Shown here piece by piece: positions 39,701 to 48,273 of a stretch of 64,000 bases of DNA; position 1 is the stretch's first letter; each line of letters opens with the position of its first letter. Source of the DNA: Lachancea dasiensis (lineage: Eukaryota > Ascomycota > Saccharomycetes > Saccharomycetales > Saccharomycetaceae); NCBI GenBank assembly GCA_900074725.1, contig LT598461.1, positions 1,054,001-1,118,000 of the forward strand. Direction: 5' to 3'. The notes under the pieces are model-generated. The model was not told the DNA's origin, made no database searches, and worked only from the letters and a program-made list of their open reading frames with translations. A program made the translations under genes and the position numbers.

Positions 39701-40375
39701 ATCACGCTCAAGTTCTTGATACTTCTCAAGTTCTTTGCGTTCTTCGTCCAACTCATCCAGACGAGTTTTCAGCTCGCTCAACTCGGCGTCTATCTTAACA
39801 CGATCTCTATTGGTGATCTCCATTTTTTTGATGGACTCTTTTAGCCTTATTTCAAACGAGCTAGCACCTACAACCTCCTCGAGCAACTTTAGCCGCTCCT
39901 TATCTTTAGCGTTCGTTAGAGCAACAATTCGGCCCTGTGGAACAATATTGTAGGGATTCGAAGAAGAAAACCCAACAGTTTCAAACATTCGAATTATATC
40001 ACTTCTGTGGCAGGTCTTCCCATTTACAGAGTACTCATCCTTTTTTAGACCAATTGTTCTTCTTACTCGGACGAGATTTTCATCCTCACTGTGAACGCCC
40101 GATGTCATCTTCAGTTTCCCCTCTGGATCGTGGAAGACAATCTCCACATACGCGCTCATTATTGAGCCAGTGCCCTGGTGTATTAAGCCTTGTCTCTCCT
40201 CCCTTCTCAGATTACTGTAGTCATCACTCAGCACAAACCTGACCGCGGCAAAGAAGTTCGATTTTCCAGAACCATTGCCTCCAATGATAACATTGAAACG
40301 CGGTGACAGATTTTCAACATTTGTTGTATTCTTATAAGTTTTGAAACCTTGTATGATGACATTTTTGATGTACAT
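36713..40375 (-). CDS. SMC3: Cohesin ATPase subunit Smc3
   Basis: Smc3 forms the cohesin ring with Smc1 and Scc1. The 1220-residue protein has the Walker A GGNGSGKSN with Lys38, two long coiled coils and a hinge at about 500-660 with TLGELIKVN-like and LDGDRADKKG motifs. Near the C-terminus come the ABC signature QLSGGQKTVCAIAL and Walker B YLFDEIDAALD. The adjacent acetylation-site lysines of the family are kept (GLKKDEY, Lys111 and Lys112). The start is placed at ATG 40373-40375, which gives MYIKNVIIQGF, matching the yeast N-terminus; there is no upstream ATG in the short open extension. Convergent with NET1, 113 bp apart; YJL074C position. Confidence 0.98.
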   Translation of the reverse strand: MYIKNVIIQGFKTYKNTTNVENLSPRFNVIIGGNGSGKSNFFAAVRFVLSDDYSNLRREERQGLIHQGTGSIMSAYVEIVFHDPEGKLKMTSGVHSEDENLVRVRRTIGLKKDEYSVNGKTCHRSDIIRMFETVGFSSSNPYNIVPQGRIVALTNAKDKERLKLLEEVVGASSFEIRLKESIKKMEITNRDRVKIDAELSELKTRLDELDEERKELEKYQELERDKRIFQFVLYDRELNEVTGQIETLEDEYNHVMQSSEEFIEEVSKREQLIMNVSKNLSSVETELKVKETTDLQLERSRLAEVSKKKADLEVRLEDVRRQTDTHRRQTTTDRNNLAIIEEEIQKNEIQLNRLLPRHEQLQNEARSYEVRLANLNQRQREVTSKRGIYLKFTNQAERDTWLRTELASLEQQNENTKSYLFDISLEKDEIEREIKVLDDQILELNDTVRGPGVTAELDDLQTQMTGLRRKYLEKIDERKELWRSEQRLQSITEALIEGVKRSERSLSETMDRGLAKGLRAVVEIAERLKLPQGAVHGPLGELIKVNEKYKACAEAVGGSSLLHVVVDTDETASILMQELYNTKAGRVTFMPLNRLNSATTVSFPDNSDAEFTPLLRKIKYDEQFQSAVKHVFGKTIVVRDLEATSKLARDYNLDIVTLDGDRADKKGLIIGGYHNHHRKTRLDALRDISLAKIQLSESTRNLELLREKITGTDVDIDEINGSLKNLSARKEAILTNIEIQRAKLSNISSKFNLKKQLLQSTELKVERSESSSKLFIEKIKMYQDDLSRPFDTKLSFEEQENLKALALEIRNLSDPFDTTIKALEEIKTRIDLHKTEIDIKLSPQKTEIENRLLLSRRLQGFNGDEEVAQLSEDLQEIISKESKLKASVEQIVQAINVLNEEKVTNLRLLEKANSQQRMLLKKLEDFQKAAEKTVVKKMTLTSRRDEVQKNISEIGLLFEDSLERHQNLESEHVLRKLNHVNERLSSMSNVNRRATENYRKFNEKRQEIEKRAEELSNSKHSIEGLIDSLKIQKVEAVEKTFTKVAHNFSVIFEKLVPAGVGKLIINRSSSREAADSQEDSVESRRLQLSGKTNYTGVSISVSFNSKQDEQLYVEQLSGGQKTVCAIALILAIQMVDPAPFYLFDEIDAALDKQHRTSVANIIKELSVHAQFICTTFRSDMLQVANSFYRVRFDNKISEVQEVSEQDAVKFIRRRNKVSKF

Positions 40376-40988
40376 TTTACCTTTATTTGTTGGTCTTGAT
40401 GTCTTCAAAGCTGTGTTTGATACTTGAAACGCGATTTGCAGGATCAGGATTTTAATTAACGCGTTTGAAAATCACTTCTTTCATAACTGACACTTTTTCA
40501 ATATTGGTCAGTACCAAGCTAAACAACAGTTTAATTAACATTAACTTCAAAAACTTCTAGATAGAAAGGGGGGTGTCATTCGCCAAATAGCGATCGTGTG
40601 TACACTATATTTCTTTACACAACTGAAGAGACAGTTTATTGAGATTGCTTTAATCTATCCTTTGACATGTGTGTACGTAGCATGCTTAACCCCAGACCTT
40701 TGACAGTCAGGTGGGAAATGAAAAAGGATAAGGAAGGACAATGAGGAGCTTGTAGGGCTACTATTATTGTCGTCTGTTCCTTTGGCAGGTTCAAAATGTT
40801 TGGCGCCTTTTTGTTACATTGGACATTTGTTTACCTAATTCATTATCTTTTAGTGGTGTATTAGTTAACACTGTGAACAGGCATCTCAAACCTTTAACAT
40901 TCGCTTGAGTCCAATGTTTGGGACCACATTGAAGTAAAGCAGTAGTCAAAATGGGTGGCACTTGCATGTTGCAAAGAATGCAAAAAAA
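40376..40988. other. Intergenic region between SMC3 and tRNA-Leu
   Basis: The gap carries the SMC3 promoter with its MCB box and, at its far end, the Pol III terminator side of tRNA-Leu (A-run at about 40982-40987, a T-run on the transcribed strand). I see no other gene. Confidence 0.3.
40459..40464. promoter_or_regulatory. MCB element (ACGCGT) upstream of SMC3
   Basis: ACGCGT, the MluI cell-cycle box bound by MBF (Mbp1/Swi6), lies about 84 bp upstream of the SMC3 ATG. G1/S transcription of cohesin genes through such boxes is known in yeast. The site is visible; its function here is inferred. Confidence 0.55.
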
Positions 40989-41104
40989 TGGTTGCTAAGA
41001 GATTCGAACTCTTGCATCTTACGATACCTGAGGATTCTGCTGTTCACAGCATTAAGAATGGAAGTTCTTGAATCAGGCGCCTTAGACCGCTCGGCCAAAC
41101 AACC
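40989..41104 (-). tRNA. tRNA-Leu (CAA) with intron
   Basis: On the minus strand a 116-base gene runs from GGTTGTTTGG to TAGCAACCA. The anticodon CAA lies at 41068-41070, with a 34-base intron (41033-41066) one base 3' of it. Without the intron the tRNA has 82 bases with the long variable arm of type II leucine tRNAs (GTATCGTAAGATGC). Exons are nearly those of S. cerevisiae tRNA-Leu(CAA); the intron is different. Confidence 0.96.
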
Positions 41105-41626
41105 TATAACATTAATGCTGCAATTAGTTAGGTCAATATACCTTATAAATAGAGTCATGTGACGGACTGCTTGCTACGTGAGAAGTATCAGTAGCTTGAT
41201 CCAAGGATAGAGACAGTTTAAGACTGACTTGTAGCCATGGTGCGGTTATAAGATGACCTGAGCCAACGCAGCTCGAGCTAGGTGTCAAAATGGCGGTCGT
41301 CCATCAAACAAAATTTAGGAAGCATGTGACCGAGAGCCCGCGTATCAGGATTACGAACGAGCCATGGTATAGAAGGAGAGGGAGTATGTAGTAGAAACTG
41401 AAGAAACTGGCTTGCCTAGTGCCTAGTGAGCATCATTCATTTTTTAGTTAAATTTTAGCAGCTAGTCATGACGAGAGCCGAGAAATCTCCCCCTGGCGTC
41501 AGTGCTTTGATGTAGCGAAGTTTTTTCGAAGCATATCGCCAACCAGGAATATCAACTAGATGCAACATATAGCCCTACGTTTCCCAGTTAAAAGAATGAA
41601 AGTATTTAGTTCAATAATAGGTCTAT
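41105..41626. other. Intergenic region upstream of tRNA-Leu
   Basis: The 522-bp gap between the tRNA-Leu 5' end and the ZSP1 stop contains no gene that I can see and no recognisable LTR. Confidence 0.3.
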
Positions 41627-42880
41627 TTAAGCGTGAGACTCCTGGGCCCACCTCAGTACTGACATGGCCGCACTAACACCGAAAATGCTAATAGGAAGAG
41701 ACAACACGACATATCCCCAAAATAAAACGCCCGCCATTTCGCTTTCGAAGAACTCGTTCAATTGAGTAATTTGAGTCAATTGGATTGCAGGTGGGGAGAT
41801 GGTTAGGATAAATCCACAAACCAAGAATATGGGGTCGTCCAAAATACTGACCTTGATATACTTCACAGCAATTGCAATAATCGGTAGCATGACCATAGAG
41901 GGCAAAATCATTCGCCCTACAATTGAGCCGAAAACCATTTTCTTGTAGTTTCGCGTCATCTGAGGGGTATCTTTTGATGGATACAAATTGGAGCCCAAAA
42001 CGACTAAAATCAATGGAATGGAAATCCCACCAAGCTGCGTAATAGCATCTGAAAGTGTATTATTTATGAAGCCGTCATTGCTGAAGAATTCATGCTGTAT
42101 TGGATGAATGCAGGCCACTAAAACGCTGAAGACCATGGCCCACAACGGTGGGTTCATAATAGCAAGGGCCCTTTCAGAGAACCTAGACATTTTAGAACGA
42201 AATTTGTAAAATGACCCCGATGTCCGGTCGGAGAGGGCATTAAACTCATCGTTAACAGCCGCGTCAGATGAACTGATCCCAGGGGCTTCAAGCTGTCCAG
42301 CAACGCTCTCCACTGAACCCTGTCCACGATCTCCAGACCACCTCATAAGAGTATTGTAACCGTAGGACCATCTTAGAACATGGCCGATTTGCTGGAAAAT
42401 TAAAAGATATAGGATACCCCTACTAGCCACATTGTCCGAGTTGTCATTGGGGATTTCATCCCAAAGCAGGCCAGGCAAGGTATATGCCAAAGACACAGTT
42501 AGCGATACGGGCAGCGAGTTACTGTTACCGAAGATTGAGTTCGCCACCACGAAGTTGCTCTCATCTTTGTCCAGGCCAAGAATACGACCCATAAGCTTGC
42601 CAGAACCGAACGAAACGATTGTCGTTAATGCGTAAAACAGGGGTATCACAGCAATTTCCAAAATCTTCGCCAAAGAGAGACTGCGAGCCAACTTGCTGAA
42701 AATCAAGCAGGGTGTGAATAGATCCACGTTGAGCTTGGAGATAACTTTTTGCCCCTGTTTCGGCAATAGGCCCGAGTAGGCACACCAAAATCCGGAAAAT
42801 GCCACGATCACTACCTGGAGGACCGATTCAAAAGTTAAAAACGCGATGTGGCCAAATGAAAGGCCGGAGTCCTCGTCCAT
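41627..42880 (-). CDS. ZSP1: PIN-like (auxin efflux carrier family) membrane protein, YBR287W/Zsp1 type
   Basis: This 417-residue integral membrane protein belongs to the auxin-efflux-carrier/PIN-like family; in yeast these are thought to lie in the ER membrane, and the substrate is unknown. Two hydrophobic bundles of about five helices each (about 10-175 and 240-415) flank a short polar loop. The first holds FTPCLIFSKLARSLS and VVANSIFGNSNSLPVSL, the second SIPLILVVLGSNLYPS and SPPAIQLTQITQLNEFFE. Sequence and length are very close to yeast YBR287W (427, recalled), and much shorter than Ecm3/YNL095C. With APE3 downstream it follows YBR287W-YBR286W order, with JEM1 interleaved. Confidence 0.94.
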   Translation of the reverse strand: MDEDSGLSFGHIAFLTFESVLQVVIVAFSGFWCAYSGLLPKQGQKVISKLNVDLFTPCLIFSKLARSLSLAKILEIAVIPLFYALTTIVSFGSGKLMGRILGLDKDESNFVVANSIFGNSNSLPVSLTVSLAYTLPGLLWDEIPNDNSDNVASRGILYLLIFQQIGHVLRWSYGYNTLMRWSGDRGQGSVESVAGQLEAPGISSSDAAVNDEFNALSDRTSGSFYKFRSKMSRFSERALAIMNPPLWAMVFSVLVACIHPIQHEFFSNDGFINNTLSDAITQLGGISIPLILVVLGSNLYPSKDTPQMTRNYKKMVFGSIVGRMILPSMVMLPIIAIAVKYIKVSILDDPIFLVCGFILTISPPAIQLTQITQLNEFFESEMAGVLFWGYVVLSLPISIFGVSAAMSVLRWAQESHA

Positions 42881-43330
42881 TGCTATTAGCGTGATTTGTA
42901 ATTTATTGCGCCTGTAACTGAGCTGTCAAAAACCTGGCTCACTGGTATTCAGTAAAACCCTAAGGGATCAGTAGAACACTAACTTATGGGGAAGCTGAAA
43001 GATCTGACTTCTCTTTGGTTCTTATGGTCTTTAGGTGGCTGAGTCTTGAAAGGGAAAGGAAGGATTTATATATCGATGGAATTTGTGAATGCTGCCAAAT
43101 TATTATATTTCCAACTTAATAACCACATGTGATATTCAAGCATAGGCAGTCGAACTTGGATATACGACGACGATTCAGATTTTCTCTAGTTGATACCCAG
43201 CCTTGAACAAAGGAGCTAATTCCCATTGGTGAGAGTGTCGCTTGAGGAACATTCTAGTGACGCTTTAGACTGTGTTTACTTCAGATTGAAAGTAGACGTC
43301 GATTGCTTCATATAACCATCATTATATGCT
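42881..43330. promoter_or_regulatory. Divergent promoter region between ZSP1 and JEM1
   Basis: This 450-bp region serves two divergent genes. A TATATAT string lies at 43067-43073, 187 bp from the ZSP1 ATG and 258 bp from the JEM1 ATG. No unfolded-protein-response element could be named with confidence for JEM1. Confidence 0.35.
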
Positions 43331-45169
43331 ATGCGAACATATATATGGTGGCTTTGGATTAGTTTGGCAGGCGTATGGGCGGATTGTGATTTTATCAGAC
43401 TTTCTAAAAGGAGCCAGGGTTTGCAATATGACGAACATGCCCTCCCTCAATATGCGGATATCGCGGCCCAGCTTTCCCTGTGTAAAACTCCACAAGCTGA
43501 AGCTCTGCGCCATCAATTGCTTTACAAGAGTGGGCTCATCCAGATATCTATTGGTGATGAGTTGAGGGCCATGGAAACGTTCCAAGAAATCGTGAATTCG
43601 GGAGAAACATCGAATTATGTGCCACTGTCTCAAAATAGACTTCAAGAAATCTATCAGCAGTTTGGGTTATGGGATAAAATCGGGAGTTCACCTCTGCGTG
43701 ATCGTTATATTTCGCTCATGGAGGCCCTCTCCTCGCATGTGGACCGCGAGGAACAAGTTCCCATAGAACTAAAGAACGAGCTTTTTGATTTGTCACCATT
43801 TTCTATAGAGTTAAGGGTCCTGATCAACGATGCTCTGTACTATGAACTTTCAAAAACCCTTAGCATAAATGTTGCGCAATCTATCATCGAAAATTATAAA
43901 GTTGTGCTTGGCAAACACAGAAGGCATGTTAGCGTCGCCGAAAAGCTTAAAATATATACTTCAATGTCGGCACTACAACTGTTTGTAATGGCAGTTCCTC
44001 CTACCAACCTAATGAGCTGCTTGGCATTAGATATGGACTACAGACCGTGCCGCGAATTGTCAAAAATTGTTAGCAAGATCAATAGTGTCAGTCCACCATT
44101 TGCAGCTATCTCGCATGCAGATCAGTTTTTGGAGCTCAATCACTTTCAGTGGGATAAACTTTTGAATTTCTATGTTGGCGACGCGAAACTTATAAAGTAT
44201 AATGGTTTGGGGAATGGTAAGAATAATTTAGGGCTTTTGCGTAGGCTTCAACAAGTGCTATTATCAGATGTTCTTGCGAATCGGCCACTTTCACAGATCA
44301 AGCGAAAGTGGACCTTGCCTACATCTGGAAGGTCTGCCCTCGAAGTTCTTCAGGATCTTATGTTATGTGAGGCCTACGACCAAATGCTCAACCTCAAGAC
44401 TGCTGACGCCTATTTCAATGATGTCGTAAGTGAAAAACTATCTTCTGACGAACAAGCAATACTAAATGGATTTGTTAATAATTTCCAGAGTATGGATAAT
44501 ATTAATGAAGTACTTCACAACCTGTGGCAAGATTTTCCCTCGCTTGCCCTTCATGCTGTTCGGAAAAGTCTCAAAACATTATTAAGTCGCGGAAAGAATG
44601 TTGGCGGAAGTGACAGGGATCAAGTGTGGGCCCTCCTGGAAAACTTTGCAAAAAATCACAATTGGGAAACCTCTTCAAATGAAGGGGTCGTCGGAGCCCT
44701 GCGAACAATCGCGTCTCATACCAAGAGAATCAGAGAAGAACAAGCAAAATTCCAACAACAACGACAACAACAACAGCGACAACAGCATAATTTTTTCAGG
44801 CAGCAGCAGCAGCACAGTTCTCCTCCTGCTGCTAGCGATTTGTCGAAAAAGGATCTATACAAGGTTTTAGGATTGTCACAACATGCTTCCGCTAAAGATA
44901 TACGAAAATCATACCTGACATTTACCAGGAAGTATCATCCGGATAAACAAGGTCAACTCACAGTTAAAGAGAAACAGAAGAACGAGGAGAAGATGTCACA
45001 GATAAATGAGGCCTATGAAATTTTGAGTAACGAGGAAAAACGTAAGGAGTACGATCTTCAGAGAACAGGTAGCAGGGGCCATCAAAGGCGCCGGGCTTCA
45101 TTTTCTAATGGGGGAGGATTTCCTTTCGGAGGTGGCAACTTCAAAATGAATTTTGGCGGATTTAGCTAA
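43331..45169 (+). CDS. JEM1: ER-lumenal DnaJ-type co-chaperone Jem1
   Basis: Jem1 is an ER-lumenal J-protein that stimulates Kar2 (BiP) in nuclear fusion during mating and in ER-associated degradation. The 612-residue product starts with a signal sequence (MRTYIWWLWISLAGVWADC). A long helical, TPR-like region follows to about 470. A Gln-rich linker comes next (about 474-500, nearly all Gln, Arg and His) and then a J domain at about 513-577 with YKVLGLSQHASAKDIRKSY and the catalytic HPD at residues 536-538. The end is Gly/Phe-rich. Length compares with 645 in yeast (recalled). It ends 122 bp from APE3 and sits between two YBR28x genes, as expected of an unduplicated ancestor of YJL073W. Confidence 0.93.
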   Translation: MRTYIWWLWISLAGVWADCDFIRLSKRSQGLQYDEHALPQYADIAAQLSLCKTPQAEALRHQLLYKSGLIQISIGDELRAMETFQEIVNSGETSNYVPLSQNRLQEIYQQFGLWDKIGSSPLRDRYISLMEALSSHVDREEQVPIELKNELFDLSPFSIELRVLINDALYYELSKTLSINVAQSIIENYKVVLGKHRRHVSVAEKLKIYTSMSALQLFVMAVPPTNLMSCLALDMDYRPCRELSKIVSKINSVSPPFAAISHADQFLELNHFQWDKLLNFYVGDAKLIKYNGLGNGKNNLGLLRRLQQVLLSDVLANRPLSQIKRKWTLPTSGRSALEVLQDLMLCEAYDQMLNLKTADAYFNDVVSEKLSSDEQAILNGFVNNFQSMDNINEVLHNLWQDFPSLALHAVRKSLKTLLSRGKNVGGSDRDQVWALLENFAKNHNWETSSNEGVVGALRTIASHTKRIREEQAKFQQQRQQQQRQQHNFFRQQQQHSSPPAASDLSKKDLYKVLGLSQHASAKDIRKSYLTFTRKYHPDKQGQLTVKEKQKNEEKMSQINEAYEILSNEEKRKEYDLQRTGSRGHQRRRASFSNGGGFPFGGGNFKMNFGGFS

Positions 45170-45291
45170 GGATTTAGCATGTATAACCATGAGCCAAACT
45201 ATAATCAATGCATTGTTTTTAAAACAAAGGTTTTCATATGTAATAAAAGTCTATTAACTTTTTGCGCTAAGCGTCGAAAGGTTATGGCTCT

Positions 45292-46833
45292 TTATAATAG
45301 AAGGTTCGCACCACCTTTGTAGGCGTACGGATAGTTGTATCCTACACCAAAAGTAGACACAGTTTCATTGGTGTCTCTTTCTGGGAAATCTTCTAGAGAA
45401 TCAGCGAAATGGGCTACTGAATAGGCGATCAGTTGAGTATTTGTCAAGAAAGCATCCCAGTTCAAGTTGCTGACATCGTCACAAAGTTCGTGGTAGCATT
45501 TGTCGAACACATTGCCATTATCAGTGTTGACATCCTCGGCACCAGCCGCGATACCTCCACCAGGAATACCGTTTTCGATGAATCCGACGTAGTCAGATCT
45601 ACCGTCAAAGGGAATCAAAGTGTAATTGAGCCCCCTTTCAGTGTAGTAGTCAATGTATAGATCCCTCAATTCTTCGGATCCCTTGGGGTTATCAATGTTG
45701 TTAGCGTTATAAACCTGATATTGGTAGTTTGGTGAGGCCATCATATCGTAGTCCATAAATAGTCTTATCTTCAGGTTTTCTTCCGGAGACAAGTTTTCGG
45801 CGTAGTAGGTAGAGCCAACTAAACCCTCTTCCTCTGCTGCCCAAAAAGCGAAACGTACCTTATTGTTGACTTTATAGTCCGACAAATGTTTGGCAACTGC
45901 TAAGAGGGAAATGGTACCAGAGCCATCATCGTTGATTCCCGGTCCGGCAGCAACGGAATCGGTATGGGCACCCAAAGACACGATATTCTCAGGATCACCG
46001 TGCTTCGTATCGGCAATAATATTCTTGGTCTCAATTTCGTTCACATACGAGTCCATGAAATAGTACAAAGAGAAGTCCGGATCCAAAGTAATGCCCAACA
46101 CCAGCTCTTGTCCAACGACGTAAGAGACACCGATAGTGGACACAGTGTTGTTAGTGGGTTTTTCTAAAGTTCCTGAAACTCCTTTTTTGGATTTTGGGTC
46201 GTTATCGTAAATTACAACGGCTTTGAAACCGTGCTTACCAGCCAGATCACTTTTCTTGCCGAAGGAACATTCACCTCGTTCAATCAAGGCGATTGAGTCT
46301 CCTTTCACTTCCAAAGCTTGGTAATCAGCCTCCGAACAACCCAAATTGGGGACCTCGACTAGCTTACCGACAAAAGGTGCCACAGGGGGCGACAAGCTAA
46401 AAGCCTGGGCCGAGGGGACCTTTGCTCCGCTAGTATAGTTAAGATCGTAGTGCAAGACTTTACCATTCAGGGCTTTGAAAGTCTGAGTGGAAATTTCGTA
46501 ATAGTCCCTCATTTGATCGAATTGGCGGAAAATGTAGTTGAGAGTGTTCCAGTGACCTTCCGAGCCAATGACTCGGGTAGGGTGGCCGTAGGTACGATTT
46601 GAGGTACTAGCAATTTGATAGAGATCCCAAGCAGTGGAATTGAGCTCAGCAAGAGTAATATCCTCCGGGAAGCTTTCGGGGTTCACTTGGTGCTTTAGAA
46701 AATACGGTTTGTGTGGCCAAAACGACTGTTCATCGATAGCAGAGGGCAGTTGAAATGCATCCAGAAAGGTTTGGGGGATAACGAAGGCGTACGCGCAGCT
46801 CAGGGATGCGCCAATCAGTGTGGAGACTCTCAT
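45292..46833 (-). CDS. APE3: Vacuolar aminopeptidase Y, Ape3 (M28 family)
   Basis: Ape3 is a vacuolar zinc aminopeptidase made as a glycosylated precursor. The start chosen (ATG 46831-46833) gives 513 residues with a clear signal peptide (MRVSTLIGASLSCAYA) then VIPQTF, aligning with yeast Ape3. An earlier in-frame ATG at 46903-46905 would add 24 residues in front of the signal peptide. A PA domain (about 125-235) precedes the M28 peptidase domain. Metal-site motifs are visible: GAHTDSVAAGPGINDDGSGT, EEEGLVGS, FMDYDMMASPN and CYHELCDD. Several N-x-S/T sites suit glycosylation. A CACGTG box lies upstream. The YBR286W position next to ZSP1 is kept. Confidence 0.95.
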   Translation of the reverse strand: MRVSTLIGASLSCAYAFVIPQTFLDAFQLPSAIDEQSFWPHKPYFLKHQVNPESFPEDITLAELNSTAWDLYQIASTSNRTYGHPTRVIGSEGHWNTLNYIFRQFDQMRDYYEISTQTFKALNGKVLHYDLNYTSGAKVPSAQAFSLSPPVAPFVGKLVEVPNLGCSEADYQALEVKGDSIALIERGECSFGKKSDLAGKHGFKAVVIYDNDPKSKKGVSGTLEKPTNNTVSTIGVSYVVGQELVLGITLDPDFSLYYFMDSYVNEIETKNIIADTKHGDPENIVSLGAHTDSVAAGPGINDDGSGTISLLAVAKHLSDYKVNNKVRFAFWAAEEEGLVGSTYYAENLSPEENLKIRLFMDYDMMASPNYQYQVYNANNIDNPKGSEELRDLYIDYYTERGLNYTLIPFDGRSDYVGFIENGIPGGGIAAGAEDVNTDNGNVFDKCYHELCDDVSNLNWDAFLTNTQLIAYSVAHFADSLEDFPERDTNETVSTFGVGYNYPYAYKGGANLLL

Positions 46834-46954
46834 TGGAGAAGTGAGTGTGTTTCCAATTGCTAGTCTTCGTTGTGAGGCAAGACCAAAAGTAGTTGAAGTT
46901 TCCATGACTTTTCAACCCTTTCTTGGGCAATGACGTTGAAAGACCCAAAAAGAG

Positions 46955-46960
46955 CACGTG
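46955..46960. promoter_or_regulatory. CACGTG E-box upstream of APE3
   Basis: CACGTG with flanking AC (GTCACGTG on the APE3 strand) matches the Cbf1/Pho4 type of site and lies about 120 bp upstream of the APE3 start used here. A CCAAT pentamer follows at 46973-46977. Function is inferred from position. Confidence 0.45.
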
Positions 46961-47003
46961 ACATTCAGATGACCAATCATCTAAAAAATTATTTTGAAAG
47001 TTA

Positions 47004-47075
47004 CTCCGATACCGGGAATCGAACCCGGGTTTCCACGGTGAGAGCGTGATGTGATAGCCCCTACACTATATCGGA
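47004..47075 (-). tRNA. tRNA-Glu (CTC)
   Basis: On the minus strand a 72-base gene runs from TCCGATATAG to GTATCGGAG without intron. The acceptor stem TCCGATA/TATCGGA is perfect, and the loop GCTCTCACC has anticodon CTC. The T arm GGTTCGATTCC is intact. It closely resembles S. cerevisiae tRNA-Glu genes. It starts about 170 bp upstream of the APE3 start and is read in the same direction. Confidence 0.96.
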
Positions 47076-48273
47076 TTTTATATGATATCTGTAAATATGG
47101 TTACGGTATAAGGAAGCTTTGGGGTAGTGCGACTTGTCGTGAGTTATTATCACACGGTCAACTTAAGGTAAAGTTACTGAACGTATATCAGAACCAATGG
47201 ATATCAGTTATGAGCTCTTTTACGCTCGCTATGTTTTTTACTTTCTTTTGTGTCAAAACTTTCCCATTGCATTGTCGCACAGGGCCCGAGTCATCGTGTA
47301 ATCCCGAGCACGGCTGATGTGGCTTACCTGGTGCTGCTACATTCGTGTCTCAGAGCTATGTGGGTCCATAGGCTCGTCTTCGGCCCTCTTTCCCTGACTG
47401 AAATTATTGACTTTTTCTACATCAGACACTTTCAACCGACGGATGTTGTTAATTCTGGCAGAAATAGTCCAGGCGCCATTGGGGCTGTACAATCCTACAA
47501 ATCGCCCAACACACGTGTTCTTTGAGCTATTGGATACAGATGGCTGGCCAGTGCACCGCTGTTCCTCTGAAGCACTACTGGTTTGTGTTTTATCATGTAC
47601 AATTTCGATTTACTGACATCGGACTTATCACTTCGTACTATACTGGCGCCGGGCCGATGAATTCTATTCTGCAGCTCGATGCGATTCAAACAGTACCCAA
47701 TCACTCTCCCACTCGCTTGTGCCAACAGGACAAAATCTTGCCATCAGGGAATCATGTGTGTGGCCGGCTGTAGACGGTGTGTTCCTGGCGCACGTTTTGT
47801 AAACAGCGTGTTCCTGGCGCACGTTTTGAAAACAGCAAATGCGGTACGTTTCGGCCGCCCAGGTGGACACCGCAGTCGCACGGCAGAGTCCTACCATTCC
47901 AGCTCGGTGTTGGAGATCCCTTGTCTGCCGCTAGCACGCATCTTTATCGCTCCCACCTCATTATTACTCCCGATGAATATATATACGTATATATCTATTA
48001 ATATAACATTTGCGCGCCTTCATGGCACGGGCCCACGCCGAATCGCTGCGGTCTGACCACCCACCACACCCAAAAGCATAGCTGTGTCTTGGTATGGACT
48101 GCGGTGCGATGTTATGTCGACCTCCCAGTCCCAGAACCCAGTTGCGATCTTGACAAGCTGCCGGATGTGAGCCGGGCAAGCATTCCGCCAGCTTCTACGA
48201 CGGGCGGCCCTTCAGATTATTTTTGATTTTTTTTTGGTTTTATCTTGTCACTTCCAGCGGAACCCGCCATTTC
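47076..48273. other. 1.2-kb intergenic region with short tandem repeat
   Basis: The region between tRNA-Glu and the YBR285W-like gene has no convincing protein gene; the short open frames overlap on both strands and lack protein character. It includes a 29-bp tandem pair (47779-47836) and an AT-rich stretch at about 47976-48007 made of TATA-type steps, and it becomes GC-rich toward its right end. It may hold an RNA gene that I cannot identify. Confidence 0.35.
47779..47836. repeat. Two tandem 29-bp repeats
   Basis: Two adjacent 29-bp copies (47779-47807 and 47808-47836) start GTGTTCCTGGCGCACG, end AAACAGC and differ at a single base. They lie in non-coding sequence. Confidence 0.9.
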
